A stretch of 64,000 bases of DNA from contig JADQAV010000015.1 in assembly GCA_019775845.1 (NCBI GenBank), forward strand, positions 992,001-1,056,000, in the 5' to 3' direction. The stretch comes from Myrmaecium sp. VS I D KN 1. Its lineage: Eukaryota; Ascomycota; Dothideomycetes; Valsariales; Valsariaceae. Below are positions 52,502 through 63,780 of the stretch, piece by piece. The position numbers and the translations under genes are program-made. The notes under the pieces were generated by a model, which saw only the letters and a list, made by a program, of their open reading frames with translations, was not told the DNA's origin and ran no database searches. Each line of letters starts with the position of its first letter. Positions within the stretch are counted from its first letter, which is position 1.

Positions 52502-55354
52502 TCATTCCGGTCGCATGAAGCCACTAGAAAGCTCCCCCTGGTATCCCATGAACGGATCGAACCAGTCATCTCCGCTGAAGTTCAGCCCGTCAAAGCCTTG
52601 AGCCACCTTGCTCAGCTCGTCGTTCCACTCCGTGTCCGCCGAGGTGGACGTGTGGATCGGCCCCAGCAGTGGGGCGGGCGCGTTCGGGAAGGGCGCGAAC
52701 AGGTAGTTCGTCGACGGTTCCCGCAACGGCGGCACGGCGCCGGTGCTCGACGGTCCGGCCGCGGGACGGTCCTGCAGGACGGGGGCCAGCCGCTGTCGTT
52801 TCTGCATCGCCTGGGCGGAGGGGGTCAGGTTGTACGTGCGCTTTTCCGGACGCGACGTCTCGCCCTCGCGTCCGTGACTGCGAGAGCTCTGTCCGGCGCC
52901 AAAATCGAAGGAAGAGAGGGCCTCCGGGTTGCGATAGAGGGCGATTTCGGCTTCCAAGGGGAGGATGATGTTCCACTTCTGCACCAGCCCCTTGATGATA
53001 TTGAGCGAACCGGTGGCCCATTCGCTACTCTGGACCAGCTCGTGGAAGCTGTTGCAGGCGGCGGTGAAGTAGTTGGTCGAAGAGATGGTGGGGACGTTGA
53101 TGATGTGGATGGTGCATGCCGTCAGAAGGCAGTGCACCTGGAAGGTGGACAGCCCCGCGAGGCTGTACAGGCGTTTGTGCTGAGCGAAGATGTCGCTGAT
53201 CGCGTTGGCGGACTGCCGGCACACCTCACGCGGCGAGACGTCAGATTCGGTGAACTGGGCTTTGAGAAACGGCCGGAAGAGCAACAAGACCGCGGCGTGG
53301 TAGTACATGCTATCATTGGCACTGCGTCAGGATGGACCCCGTCTGTCCGTGCTCGAGGAGAGGTCACTTACTGCAAGGACAAGGTGTGCGGCGGAGCGTC
53401 GTCGATGCTCGCGACTATGGGCGGCAACCTTGCATAGAATGTGAGGTACTTGTTGTACTCGTCCAGCAACAGACTGCCGCTCATGATCTGGGATGGTGCG
53501 AAGAACATGATCAGCGTGGAATTGACGATTTTGGAGAGCGCGGCCACTTGGTTGAAGACGGTTGAGCTGGCTCCGGGCGATTTGGTAAGCATCACTTCCG
53601 GGGCGGACCAGGGCTCTTGGTCGACATCGTGGTGTATAGGCGGCAAGTCCACCGTCACGGCGTTGATGGGGATCTGCGGTATCCTTCCCAAGGTGAAGCT
53701 CGTGATCCTGCGACATGGGGTGAGCATGGAACCAAGGCGAGACGGCGGTCACCGGCGGTCGGTACTTACTGGTCTGCGATGAAGCAGCCCCAGAAGGTGT
53801 GGACGCGAGCACCATCCTCCTTCTTCGCGAGTTCATCGGAGGGGGGCTTGTCGCTGCGAAGATGCAGGTTGATGTCCAGGGCCATGCGGGCGCTTCGGCC
53901 GCTGTATTGCCACAGCGAGCTCAGGTGGCCGCGGTTCCCCTCGATATGACAGAGGAGATAGAGGGCGGCGGTGGTTGGGATGCTCGAGTCACGACTCTCG
54001 TTGAGTAAGCGAACGGACTCGTCGAAGAAGTCGAGGCCGGCAGTGCGCGGGTCGTTGGGGTCGCGGCGTGCCTCAGGCCGGTCGGAGAGGAGGCAGCCGG
54101 CGGCGCAGACGGCGTTGACGAGCAAGGAGGAGCAATACTCGTTCCGGCCGTTGTCGAGGTCGTCGCGGAAGAGCTTGTCCGGGAAGCCCTGGAAGAAGGA
54201 ATGCTGCCAGGTGAAGTAGAGAGACAGCAGGTGGTGGACGAAGCTCGAGTCGTCCGTCACCGTCGTCCACCGTCCGATCCGACTCATGACCGGGTCGGCC
54301 GGCTCTGGCGGGCTGCGCCGAACGTGCGGCCCGGCCCCCTTGACGAGGCCGAACGTCTTATCGCGGCTCGAGTAGTCCGCCTCGATCCCCGGCGTCGTTC
54401 CGCTCTCGACCTCGCGCGCGGAGATGGGCCGGAGCAACGTTCCGGACCTCAGCGCGGCCATGATCGTCGGCACGTCCTCGTTCAGCCGCAGCCGGCGCAT
54501 GATCTCGTTCAGCTCCAGCGGGGAGGCCTTCTTGATCGCCCGGATGAACTCCTCGTACTGCGCGTTCCGTCGAGCGGGCGTCAGGCTTCGCGGAACCGGC
54601 GACGTTCCTTCACGTCCACGACAAACCCCGGGGTCAGTTACAACACTATCACTTGGAGGATGACATTTCCAGAGCAGAGCAACTGGACTCACTTTCGGTA
54701 CCGGCGCTCTCCGCGCCCAACACGTCTCCCCGGACTTCGGCCAGCATGCGACTGGCGTGCATCATCTGCGCCAGCTCGTGCACGTCCACGCCACTGCGCA
54801 GCTGCCGGAGCACGCCGGTGGCATATTCGTCGCTCCCGGATTGCATCACGACCAGCAGGGACTCGAGCGCGTTCCGCTCCTCGGTCAGCTGCTCGACGTC
54901 GGATCGCAGATGGGTGAGCCGGCGCTGTTCGTCCGTCATGTCGTACAAACACGCGTTCTCGCGGGCGATACATTGCGAACACGTCGGCCGCTTGCCATCG
55001 CACTGGATCACGTCCGTGTCAGTCGGAGTGTGTTTGAAAGGAGGCGGGGGAAGACGCTGAGGAGGAGAGGGGGAAGCTGCTTGCCTTCGTCTTCCTTTTC
55101 CTGCATGGAACGCACGCGACTATCGTGATCTTGCCTACCGGACATCAGCCTCGATGCCGTGACCTTTTCCGGCGCTAGATCGTTCACATACCTCGCTTAG
55201 CATAGCTGGGCTTGCTGGGGCCTGGCGGCGGCGGCGGAGGAGGTGGCGGTGGTGGTAGAGGAGGAGGCGGCGGCCGAAGATCATCGCGCTGGGGAGGATG
55301 GAATGGGCTCTGATAAAAGGAAGAGTTGGGGAGAGGGAGGATGGGTCTGCTCAT
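52502..55354 (-). CDS. Zn2Cys6 fungal transcription factor
   Basis: Minus-strand exons 55192-55354, 55085-55134, 54693-55002, 53770-54607, 53372-53707 and 52502-53309 give 834 residues. The start MSRPILPLPNSS precedes a poly-Pro tract. The binuclear zinc cluster (residues about 63-89) reads CVPCRKRKTKCDGKRPTCSQC..C with spacing C-x2-C-x6-C-x6-C-x2-C-x6-C; it is split by a GC-AG intron (55003-55084). A coiled-coil leucine-rich segment (THLRSDVEQLTEERNALESL) follows. The fungal_trans middle-homology domain runs from about 270 to 600 (FVHHLLSLYFTWQHSFFQGF, RSARMALDINLHL, HTFWGCFIADQ, SFTLGRIPQIP, HMYYHAAVLLLFRPFL). The C-terminus is acidic and Phe/Asp-rich (DGLNFSGDDWFDPF), a possible activation domain. 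Targets cannot be told; no enzyme cluster is adjacent. Confidence 0.92.
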
Positions 55355-55682
55355 CAGGAAGGGGCGGGGGGAAGTTGTCGAGAAGAATGCTCGGGCTGGG
55401 GAAGAATGTGCGGTTGTTTATCGAGGCGGTTGGTGTTTCGGTAGTAATGATTGCGGCGGGATGAGAATAACTCACGACTGGGGGAAGCATTGCACAGGGC
55501 TGAGGGGAATGAGGGGATTCGGGATCAAGTCCGAAGAGGGACGGGGGGCAGCGGTCAGGTTTTATTTGTGGACGAGGTCGGAGCAAGGTGCGAGCTCTAT
55601 CCCAATCGAAACTACCTACACACGATGATGAAATATGTTCGAGAAGGGGTGGGACGTGGGGGAAGGTGGGGAAGGGATGTGA

Positions 55683-55732
55683 TGAAGAGTGAGGGAGGGA
55701 GTGAGCGAGTGAGCGAGTGAGGGAGTGAGTGA
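55683..55732. repeat. (GAGT/GAGC)n tandem repeat
   Basis: GAGTGAGGGAGGGAGTGAGC-type units repeated in an imperfect array, in the promoter-side region of the Zn2Cys6 gene. Confidence 0.7.
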
Positions 55733-56159
55733 CAGGTACGGAGGGAGATTTTAGTTCACTCTGGACAACAGACCCTCCTTTTGGGCTTTCTGTGGCTGGT
55801 GCGGGGCCAGGGCCGGCTCCGAGGGGAATCCACCCATGCAGGTGCGCCCTCATGCGATGACATGACATGCTGCCGTGGAGTAGGAGTATGCCACACTGGT
55901 GCGTGAAGCCACTGATGTCCTCCCTTGTCCGTGGCCGAATGAGAGGGGGCCAGGGCGTGGAGAGGGAAGGGGGAACCGGGCGATCGTATTGTATACCTAC
56001 AAACCTACCTACTTAGTCCGTCAACGGCCGCGTGGCGGGAGCCAGGGAGGAACAGACAGACGGATGAGGCTGAACGGGCATGGGGACGTGGGTGGGGAAG
56101 GAGCGATGGTGCCTGCGGTGATGCCATCACTGGTGGAGCAGGGGAAGAGAGAGAGGAAT

Positions 56160-56196
56160 GAGAGGCTGAGAGGCTGAGAGGCTGAGAGGCTGAGAG
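56160..56196. repeat. (GAGAGGCT)4 tandem repeat
   Basis: Four exact copies of the 8-nt unit GAGAGGCT followed by GAGAG. No coding frame of note. Confidence 0.85.
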
Positions 56197-56352
56197 CAAG
56201 GAATTCCCTCCGTCCCTCCTCATCCACACAGAGATCACCATACAATACGAGTACAATGCCGGCAAGTGGAGTGTGGTGGTGCCGGGGTGGATCTGGAGGG
56301 ATGTGAAGTGTGTGAATTGTGAAGTGTGAAGGCGTGGGAAGTGAGGCAGAAG

Positions 56353-56375
56353 CAGAGCCAGAGCCAGAGCCAGAG
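56353..56375. repeat. (CAGAGC)n short tandem repeat
   Basis: Three to four copies of CAGAGC on the plus strand, in a region without a called gene. Confidence 0.75.
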
Positions 56376-57278
56376 GCGAAGAAAGTCAAGGTGGCGTCGT
56401 CCGTGATGTCACCATGGGATTCTTCTTGTCCGTGGAGGGGAAGAAACGGGGAAAGGGACGGATTCCCTGCGGACCACGGTTGTCCGTCGTTCGCTGCCGT
56501 TTGGGCGTTCGGTGGTCGGGGGATCTGTCTGTCTGTCTCGCTCGTCTGGGGACCCCTCCTACGTCATCGGTCTCAAGGGAGCGTGGGAGCAGCAACATCA
56601 TCATCGCCTCTGCCTCTCTCCCTCCCAAGATGGGGATAGAGGAGAAGAGATCAGCAATCGAGAGGTTGGACCTTACACTTAACTTACCGAGTGCGCGTCT
56701 CCGTCAATCAATCCCTGAATGGTAGTTATAGCGTTAGAGAGGTGGTGTGTTTTCTGTTGATTGCTATTTAGCCGTGATATATATATCTAAATAAATCTAT
56801 ATATATGTATATCCCAACCTCAAATGCTGGCTCGCCGCTAATACAAAAGAGAAAGCTGAAGGATACACTGCATCCCCGTGCTTTACTCTTCCTTCCACTC
56901 CGTCTCTTATCTACAGACTTCTTACCCTCGAGGTGTGAGCTCGGTGGAGTCTGAGTCACGATTGCGGATTACTATAGGAATAGCTATGCCCGCATCTGCA
57001 CGTGGGGAATCTACGTAGCTGGCTTCAACATTCTTCACATATCCTAGAGTCACTCATCCACGGGTAGGTATCAAGAAGATGGAAGATGGACAATACAGTC
57101 GATCTGGTAGGAAAAGCGTACGGGACACGATGATGTGAGCAGCCTCATGGAAGGTGCCTTAAGGTACCTACGTAACGCGTCGCTTAGTAACCACCTCGCT
57201 TGGCATGCCGGGAAGGCCCGAGCGGGGAGCGGGAAAACTCCGGATCAACACAATCCATCGGCAATCCCACAAACAAAT

Positions 57279-57310
57279 CACGTGACGCACCACGACACCT
57301 CCTATATAAG
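57279..57310 (+). promoter_or_regulatory. E-box and TATA box: candidate promoter
   Basis: CACGTGAC at 57279-57286 is followed 16 nt later by TATATAAG at 57303-57310, then by a C/T-rich run (CTCACCCTCC). This is the clearest core-promoter-like arrangement in the window, yet no convincing protein gene follows on the plus strand. It might drive a noncoding RNA or a short protein I cannot recognise. Confidence 0.35.
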
Positions 57311-57995
57311 CTCACCCTCCTTACGAAACTTTCCTCGCCCCTCAGATCAAAAGCCAACGGAGCCAGCCACGACCGCCGTTTTACCAATCTCCTCCGTAAC
57401 GGTTCGCGTTGCCAGTCGTTGGGTCCCCTACGGGGCTCGCGGCGTGGCTCTGGAGAGAAAATCTTTCATTGATCCTGGATTTAGGAAGCCTTCCTCTGTT
57501 CGCATCTTCCGCCTGCGGGCGGACGGTGGTGGGGGGAATGTGCCGAATGAAGGGAGACATTCTGTTCCATTGTTTCTTGACTTTGTTGTGGTGGCTGCAT
57601 CTTGCGACTGCCTAGCGATTTTGCTGAAACTTTCTCGCGCATGTGTTGGGGTGGTGGTTATCGTGTTCTCTATGTTGTACATGCTTGTATGGGTGTGTGC
57701 TCCTTGAGTCACCGAACCCTGCCGTCTGTCGTTGAATCTTGCCGCGGCCCGTTCGTTAGTAGAGCCTGGCCACACTGAATGAAGCTGATGTCTTCACTTG
57801 TCATGCCATATCGCTATCTATGTGCTTTTGGTAATGAAGCCACGCGCCTCGGCGATACGTGAGGTTGTTACCGCGTGGGAGTCCAAGACGAAAAAATGCA
57901 CATCAATCTAGCAACAACGTCGACGATGTACTGTATATACGGATAGTGCTAGGACTGTTCCATAGCCAACTTCCACAAGTCGTTGCTGAACCCCG

Positions 57996-60136
57996 TCATC
58001 CAGACGCCCTCCACCCAAACATCCTCTGTCCGACCAGGGAGACCATCAACCACTCCACACCACAAAAACCTAGGTCAACAGCCAACTCGAACGTGCCAAA
58101 CAAGATCAACTGACCCATGAAGTGGGCGCTTGAGCGCAGTCCCGCTCGTGAGAAGTCAGGTCTTAGGGACCTCACACCTATCCAAGGCGACATGGGTTTC
58201 GCATCAGCCCTCGTAGACAGAAACCTCGTTGCCACCATCCTTAACATAACAACGCGCAGTGGCAGCACCGTGAAGGTGCGCAAGACTTTCTCCAATACCC
58301 AAACTAAGGACCTCGCTGGCTCCTTGCTCAAGGAGGTGACCCGATGCGTTCTCCTCTTTGAACCGCTCCGTACAGCCCTCCCGTCGGACCGGGGCGGTTG
58401 AACAGGCACAGGCTGAGCCGGTAGTTCGATCTCGATCGTGCGTAGCGCGTCGTCGCTATCCGTGATGCGGACACGGGGCTCGGTGACAGGTAAGGCAAGA
58501 ACGATCCCACCATCCTGATCATGTCGGATAGCCAGCGGCGCGACCTGGTCGATCAGCTCCGCGAGCTGGCTCTCCAAATCCCGTTGTGCTTCCCGTGAGA
58601 TTGGACCATCGACGTCCGCCAGAGCGTTGAGCGCATCGAGGCGTTGATGGATGCTGCGGAGACGGTTCTCCGCATCGTTCAGTTGAACCATGGGATCAAC
58701 GCCAGCTGATGATGACTCATCTAATCCACCACTTCGCGGGGAAGTGGTAGAAGTACCTGTTTGATCGCCCGGAATATCCGCAGTGGAAGTCAAGGGAGGC
58801 GCGCTGGTCGGCTCCCGGGGAGAGCCTTGCTCGTTCGTTTCCAAGCTTTCGGACTGCGGAGGAGGAGAGGATTTGCCAAGTCCCAAGAACCTCAACATGC
58901 TTTTGATAAAGCTTGAGACAAAAGGTGGCGTTCTCCTACGACTATCCTCACGGTCACGATTCCCTTGAAGGCACGCGCTGGCGGAGCTGTAGGCGTCCGG
59001 GCAATCGGGCTGTCTGATCTCGCTCATCAATGCCGGGTAATAGATGCTGTGGCACTTCAGCATCAAGCGACACTCCAGGAACAGCAGAAGCGCGGGTTGC
59101 GTCAGAAGGGAAAGGACAAGGTCTCCTGCGGCGGCAACAGTCAAATGAGACGGTAGCGAGATAGGTTGGATTGGGGATAAAGCGGAAAAGGGAATAAATG
59201 CACTCCTCGGAGGTTGAAAGGGACGTCGCGGTATGAGATGGAGTGATTGTAGTTGGGAATGATAGAGTAATGGCAATGAGAGCAATTCAAAGCCGATACG
59301 AATGCTGTTCAAATCATAAACATTTAGTATGCGTACATGAAGGATGGATTCACCGCAGCAAAGGCTTACCACGACTGGATCCAAGATCTGCATCTCCTAT
59401 AAACTCGTTGGCCGTTGGCCTTGAAGCGAGCCCATAGAACAAGCTGATCTATTAGTCGCATCGCAATGATACTTTGAGCTGTCAAAACAGCGTAGAGAAT
59501 GTTAGGCATTAGGCCTGCAGTGACTAACGGTAGTGGCCCCGATCTTTGCCATTCCTGCAGCAAGAGCTGGAGAACGGAAGCGTCGGGTGAGCTGTAGAAT
59601 GCCTGACGTCCATAATCAGATATGGATGCTCTCAAGAGACCGACTGCCACTTACAATCAACCTCTCCTGAAATGAGGATGCGGTCCAGGCGATGAGATGC
59701 TGAGCGCAGCAGGCTACGGCTTCGAACATCATACCCGCTCCATTCTCTTCCTGGGTCTGACGGTGGAGTTCATCCTCTCTAGCAGATGGGATCCGGCGGC
59801 CAGCAGTACGCTTCCTTTCTAACACACCGATCGAAGCCAGTACATCGTTTTGAGCTTGTCGGATGGCCTTCTCAAGGGCGACAGACTTGGGATTGGCGGG
59901 ATGCCCCCGTTCATCGTACAGTTGCACGTCGCGGCCGAGATCATCGACATAGTGCGAGGCATCTGAGGTCGAAGCCTGGGAGCGTGAAACCACTGGGAAC
60001 GTCCCCGGTTCCGGTGGAAGAAAAGCAGAGCGACCCTGGTTGATCCTGTCAGCCAGTCTTTATAATATGATAGCCATCTCCCGTCCATATTCCCACGCAC
60101 CAGAGCCAGTCGGGTCAAGTAAGCTTGTCTGCCCAT
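57996..60136 (-). CDS. conserved fungal protein of unknown function, probable membrane protein (652 aa)
   Basis: Minus-strand exons 60101-60136, 59655-60035, 59370-59602 and 57996-59304, all joined in frame with GT..AG introns (intron 1 is 65 nt with a CTGAC branch site). The start MGRQAYLTRLALGRSAFLPP, spliced across intron 1, resembles the beginning of uncharacterised proteins from other filamentous ascomycetes, from memory. Next comes a hydrophilic part (DDLGRDVQLYDERGHPANP, KAIRQAQNDVLASIGV). Exons 3 and 4 hold hydrophobic segments (GLMPNILYAVLTAQSIIAMR and AAGDLVLSLLTQPALLLFLE), a Ser/Pro/Thr-rich linker, a coiled-coil-like stretch (ENRLRSIHQRLDALNAL) and a basic region before a last hydrophobic segment (GQLILFGTFELAVDLGF). 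No enzyme motif seen. It is head-to-head with utp13. Confidence 0.75.
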
Positions 60137-60610
60137 CGCAGTCAACACCCTAGCTCGCTCGGTCGAGTCGTGTTCTGTGTTTAGCCTGCAGGGGCCGATC
60201 CATCACCGGGTTCCAAACATCTACAAGATCATAGAGAACTTGCGACCTCTTCAGTTATGACGTTTGCTCCTTTTGCGATGTTTGGACCTTGCAGGCATGT
60301 ACGTAGTCGTAGTATGTACGGAGTATGCCCCTTCAATACGATACGATACATACAGTACGTTACTTATCTTACCGGGTCATTTGCTTACATAAGTACTGCG
60401 TTTGTCCCTTGACTGCTAGCGCAACACAGCTCGGCCTCTTATCGATAGCCCAAAAATTTCCGCTCCCCGATGCTCTTGTTGCCGCAAGTACCAGCACTTC
60501 CTTGGGGACCACCACTGAATGCTGCAAGATCCTGTGCGAGAAAGGTAATCGAAGAGGGCTAACAAAGTGCTGGTTTGAACGTGGCCTTTCGGCGCATCCG
60601 ACCCCCCACC
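60137..60610. promoter_or_regulatory. divergent promoter region of the 652-aa protein gene and utp13
   Basis: About 470 bp between two start codons. It contains the words GTACGTAGTCGTAGTATGTA near 60299-60318 and TACAGTA at 60351-60357. No separate gene seen. Confidence 0.5.
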
Positions 60611-63463
60611 ATGGCGCAACGCACGAACATTCGCACGACCTATGAAGCGACAAGAACGATTGAGCCCATATACACGGGAGGCAGTGTAGACCTCTCCGAG
60701 GATGGGCGCATGCTTGCCACTTGCTTGGAGGACGATGTCCTCCTGACAGACCTGATCACCGGTCAGAAGCTGGCGAGGATCGAAGGGGTGCGTACATGCG
60801 TTTCGCATACACCTCTCTCTACTGGATATCTGACATATTGACGAAGCAGCGCAGGATGGAGAGACTGTCACCACTCTTTCATGTACGACGATGCCGCTCA
60901 ACCTTGCTTCCAAAAACTAATCACGTCCCTAGTGACTCGTTCCGGATCGCATCTCATCATCTGTTCACGCTCGCTGTCTATGCGCATTTACTCTCTCACT
61001 GTTGACGACACTGCAGAACCACCGCTTGTCGCAACTCTTCAAAAAACACTGAAACCGCATACATCTCCCGTGGTCACTACAGCGACGGATCGCACGGGCA
61101 CGCTACTTGCTACCGGTGGTGCCGATGGCACCGTCAAGGTTTGGGATATTCGGGGCGGCTTTACTACTCATGCTTTCCATGGTCACGGTGGTGTGGTCTC
61201 AGCTTTGCATTTCTTCGAGGTCGAAACGAGTGCGGCGGAAACAGAAGGAGCGTCGAAGAAGTCGAAGAAGAAAGACCGGCGGAAGAATGGAGAAACACAA
61301 GAAGTGGCCAATGGCGCTGAAGAGACGACCTTGGGCTTCCGCCTGGCGTCCGGAGGTGAGGATGGAAAGATCCGGGTATGGAATTTACACAAGAGAAACG
61401 CGGTCACCACCCTGGATTCACATGTCTCGGTCGTCCGCAGCCTCCAATTTTCAGCCAAGGAGAATGCATTGGTGTCCGGGAGCAGGGACAAAACGGCTAT
61501 AATATGGGACGTGAAAAGCTGGAAGGTGAGGGCGACAATTCCCGTCCTCGAGGAGGTGGAAGTAACTGGATTCTTGGGAATTGCGGAAGTTATCTTTACT
61601 GGTGGTGCTAATGGGCGGATAAGATTTTGGACCTTTGGGGGCAAGGAAATCACGGAGGAACAGGAACCCGGCGCAGAAACTGAGGGCATAATCGACGCGA
61701 AATACTTCGAGGGACTCGACTACATATTCTCCGTCCACGCCGATCAAACCTTCGCCCTTCACTCAATTTCCCCTCTCGAGAAGTGGACGCGAAGCGGGAC
61801 TATACCGCCTCTGCCCATATCGAAGCGCATATCGGGGACTCACGACGAGGTTATTGACTTGGCCTACGTGGGTCAAGACCGTTCTCAACTGGCGCTGGCT
61901 ACAAATCTCGAGGACATCAGGATCATCTCGATCGCCGGATCCACTGCCACCCATGATGCCACTTCGACGACAGGGTACTTCGGCTCCGATGTTGCCTTGT
62001 TGAAAGGCCACGAGGATATCATCATCTGCCTCGACATCGACTGGTCGGGCCATTGGCTTGCGACAGGTGCAAAAGACAATACTGCCCGTCTCTGGCGCTT
62101 GGACCCGGCCAGCAACTCCTACACCTGCTACGCCACTTTCACCGGTCATGCAGAGTCTCTCGGCGCAATCGCTCTCCCTCACTCCCCTCCTCCGGAGGAT
62201 TCCGCAGCCTACACCAACCCACTTGACCACCCGCCGCGCTTCCTCATCACCGGCTCACAAGACAAGACCATCAAACGATGGGACATCCCGAGACCCGGCG
62301 TACAAAAGTCGGTTCGTGCAATTTACACTCGTAAGGCTCACGACAAAGACATCAACGCACTGGATACGTCTCCAAACTCGCAACTCTTCGCCTCCGCTTC
62401 CCAGGACAGAACGGTGAAGATCTGGTCAAGTGAAACAGGTGAGACGCAAGGCGTTCTCCGCGGCCATCGTAGAGGTGTGTGGACCGTGAAGTTTGCGCCG
62501 CTCAATGTGCCCGCCATATCCGGTGGGGCTGCTTCTGGTAGCAGCAGTGGTTCGCGCGGTCTCATTGCCACAGGTTCTGGTGACAAGACGGTTAAGATCT
62601 GGAGTCTGAGCGACTACAACTGTCTTCTTACCTTCGAGGGTCATACCAACAGCATCCTGAAGCTCGCTTGGTTACCCTATGCGCCCGTCGATGCGCGCGA
62701 CAAGCGCGGCGCCCAGGTCGTCTCCGCCGCAGGCGATGGGCTGGTCAAGGTGTGGGACTGCGCGACGGGCGAGTGCTCGACAACGCTCGACAACCACACG
62801 GACCGAGTGTGGGCATTGACCGTGGATCCATCCTCGGGCGCGCTTGTTAGCGGCGGGGGTGACGGGGTGGTGACGTTCTGGAAGGACACGACCAGCGTAA
62901 CCATGGAGAAGGCGGCCGAGCAGGAGACGCAGCGAGTCGAGATGGACCAGAAACTGCAGAACTTCGTCTTCGCGGGCAACTACCGAGAAGCGATCACCCT
63001 GGCGCTGCAGCTGAACCAGCCGGGCCGGTTGCTGTCGCTCTTCCAGAGCGTCGTACAGACCGAGACGCCGGAGGAAGGCAGCCTGATGGGCATCAGGGCC
63101 GTGGATGAGGTTCTGGGATCCCTGGCCGACGAACAGCTCTTCGCCCTCCTCCTCCGGATCCGGGATTGGAACACCAACGCCCGCACGGCGCCCGTCGCGC
63201 AGCGAGTGCTGTGGACCGTGGTCAACTCGTACCCGGCGAGTCGGCTGAGCAACCTGAGACCGCGAGGGAAGGTGGGCCCGAAGGGCAGTTTGCGGGAAGT
63301 GCTCGACGCGCTGCGGGCGTACACGGAGCGTCACTACAAGAGAATGGAGGAGCTGGTGGATGAGAGCTATCTGTTAGACTTCACGTTGCGGGAGATGGAC
63401 GAGGTGCTGGGATCCGAGGCCACCGGCGACCTGGAGAAAGAGGTCGTCATGTTGGAATCGTAG
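60611..63463 (+). CDS. utp13: U3 snoRNP / SSU processome protein Utp13 (WD40)
   Basis: Exons 60611-60787, 60855-60882 (a 28-nt micro-exon) and 60933-63463 give 911 residues. The protein starts MAQRTNIRTTYEATRTIEPI, the usual opening of Utp13/TBL3. Two seven-bladed WD40 propellers follow, with repeats such as LATGGADGTVKVWDIRG, LASGGEDGKIRVWNL, LVSGSRDKTAIIWDV, LATGAKDNTARLWRL, FASASQDRTVKIWSS, LIATGSGDKTVKIWSL and VVSAAGDGLVKVWDC. A Lys/Glu-rich insert (SKKSKKKDRRKNGE) interrupts the first propeller. The C-terminal ~170 residues are the helical Utp13 domain (NFVFAGNYREAITLALQLNQ, VLGSLADEQLFALLLRIRDW). The protein belongs to the UTP-B module (with Utp1, Utp6, Utp12, Utp18 and Utp21), which joins U3 snoRNP and 5'ETS pre-rRNA in the nucleolus for 18S rRNA maturation. 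Confidence 0.95.
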
Positions 63464-63780
63464 AGGGATAGATCGTTCGGGTCTCAGTGTGGCTATCGCA
63501 TCATGGAGTTCGATTGGTTTGGGGAAATCCCCCGGGAAAAGTCTGCAATCCGTAGTCATCAAGCATCGCGGGGGACATTCGGGGCCTGTGCATCGATTTA
63601 TTCATGTATTTTTCTTTTTTTTTTTGGTCTTTCCGGCATGGCAATATTTATCATTACAGTGCACATATACATACACATCTTTCTTCATATTTTTTGTACG
63701 TCCCAGCCCAAATGAAGATCCGTCCATGGCATGTTCCTCCCCAACCATCCTCCCCGCACACGTAGAACGGAGCCTTCCCA
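63464..63780. other. convergent intergenic region
   Basis: About 320 bp between the utp13 stop and the stop of the partial gene at the right edge. Contains a T-rich stretch at 63609-63625 and A/T-rich sequence to 63700, as expected for 3' ends. Confidence 0.5.

Larger units (their letters stand above)
55355..57995. other. long regulatory and gene-free region between two minus-strand genes
   Basis: About 2.6 kb. The first part is probably the promoter of the Zn2Cys6 gene: strongly purine-rich on the plus strand, hence C/T-rich in the gene's direction. It contains low-copy tandem repeats (55683-55732, 56160-56196, 56353-56375). An E-box plus TATA arrangement lies at 57279-57310. A frame at 57135-57707 plus spans that TATA box and has no recognisable domain, so it is not called as a gene; a noncoding transcript starting near 57335 is possible. 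Confidence 0.4.

Noticed and set aside
52598-53437. 279-codon plus-strand frame opposite the Zn2Cys6 gene
   Set aside because: It is the antisense of G/C-rich coding exons, Arg/Gly/Val-rich, with no domain; a shadow of the real minus-strand gene.
57135-57707. 190-codon plus frame
   Set aside because: It begins upstream of the best TATA box and runs through it, and the sequence has no recognisable domain; a transcript from that TATA box could not contain its start.
60033-60057. CCTGGTTGATCCTG, identical to the start of 18S rRNA, followed by a similar CAG
   Set aside because: The match is only 14 nt plus a few bases, and the sequence after it does not follow 18S rRNA. It lies across the end of intron 1 and the start of exon 2 of a coding gene. 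With about 1,800 words in 18S rRNA, one such match in 64 kb is not surprising.
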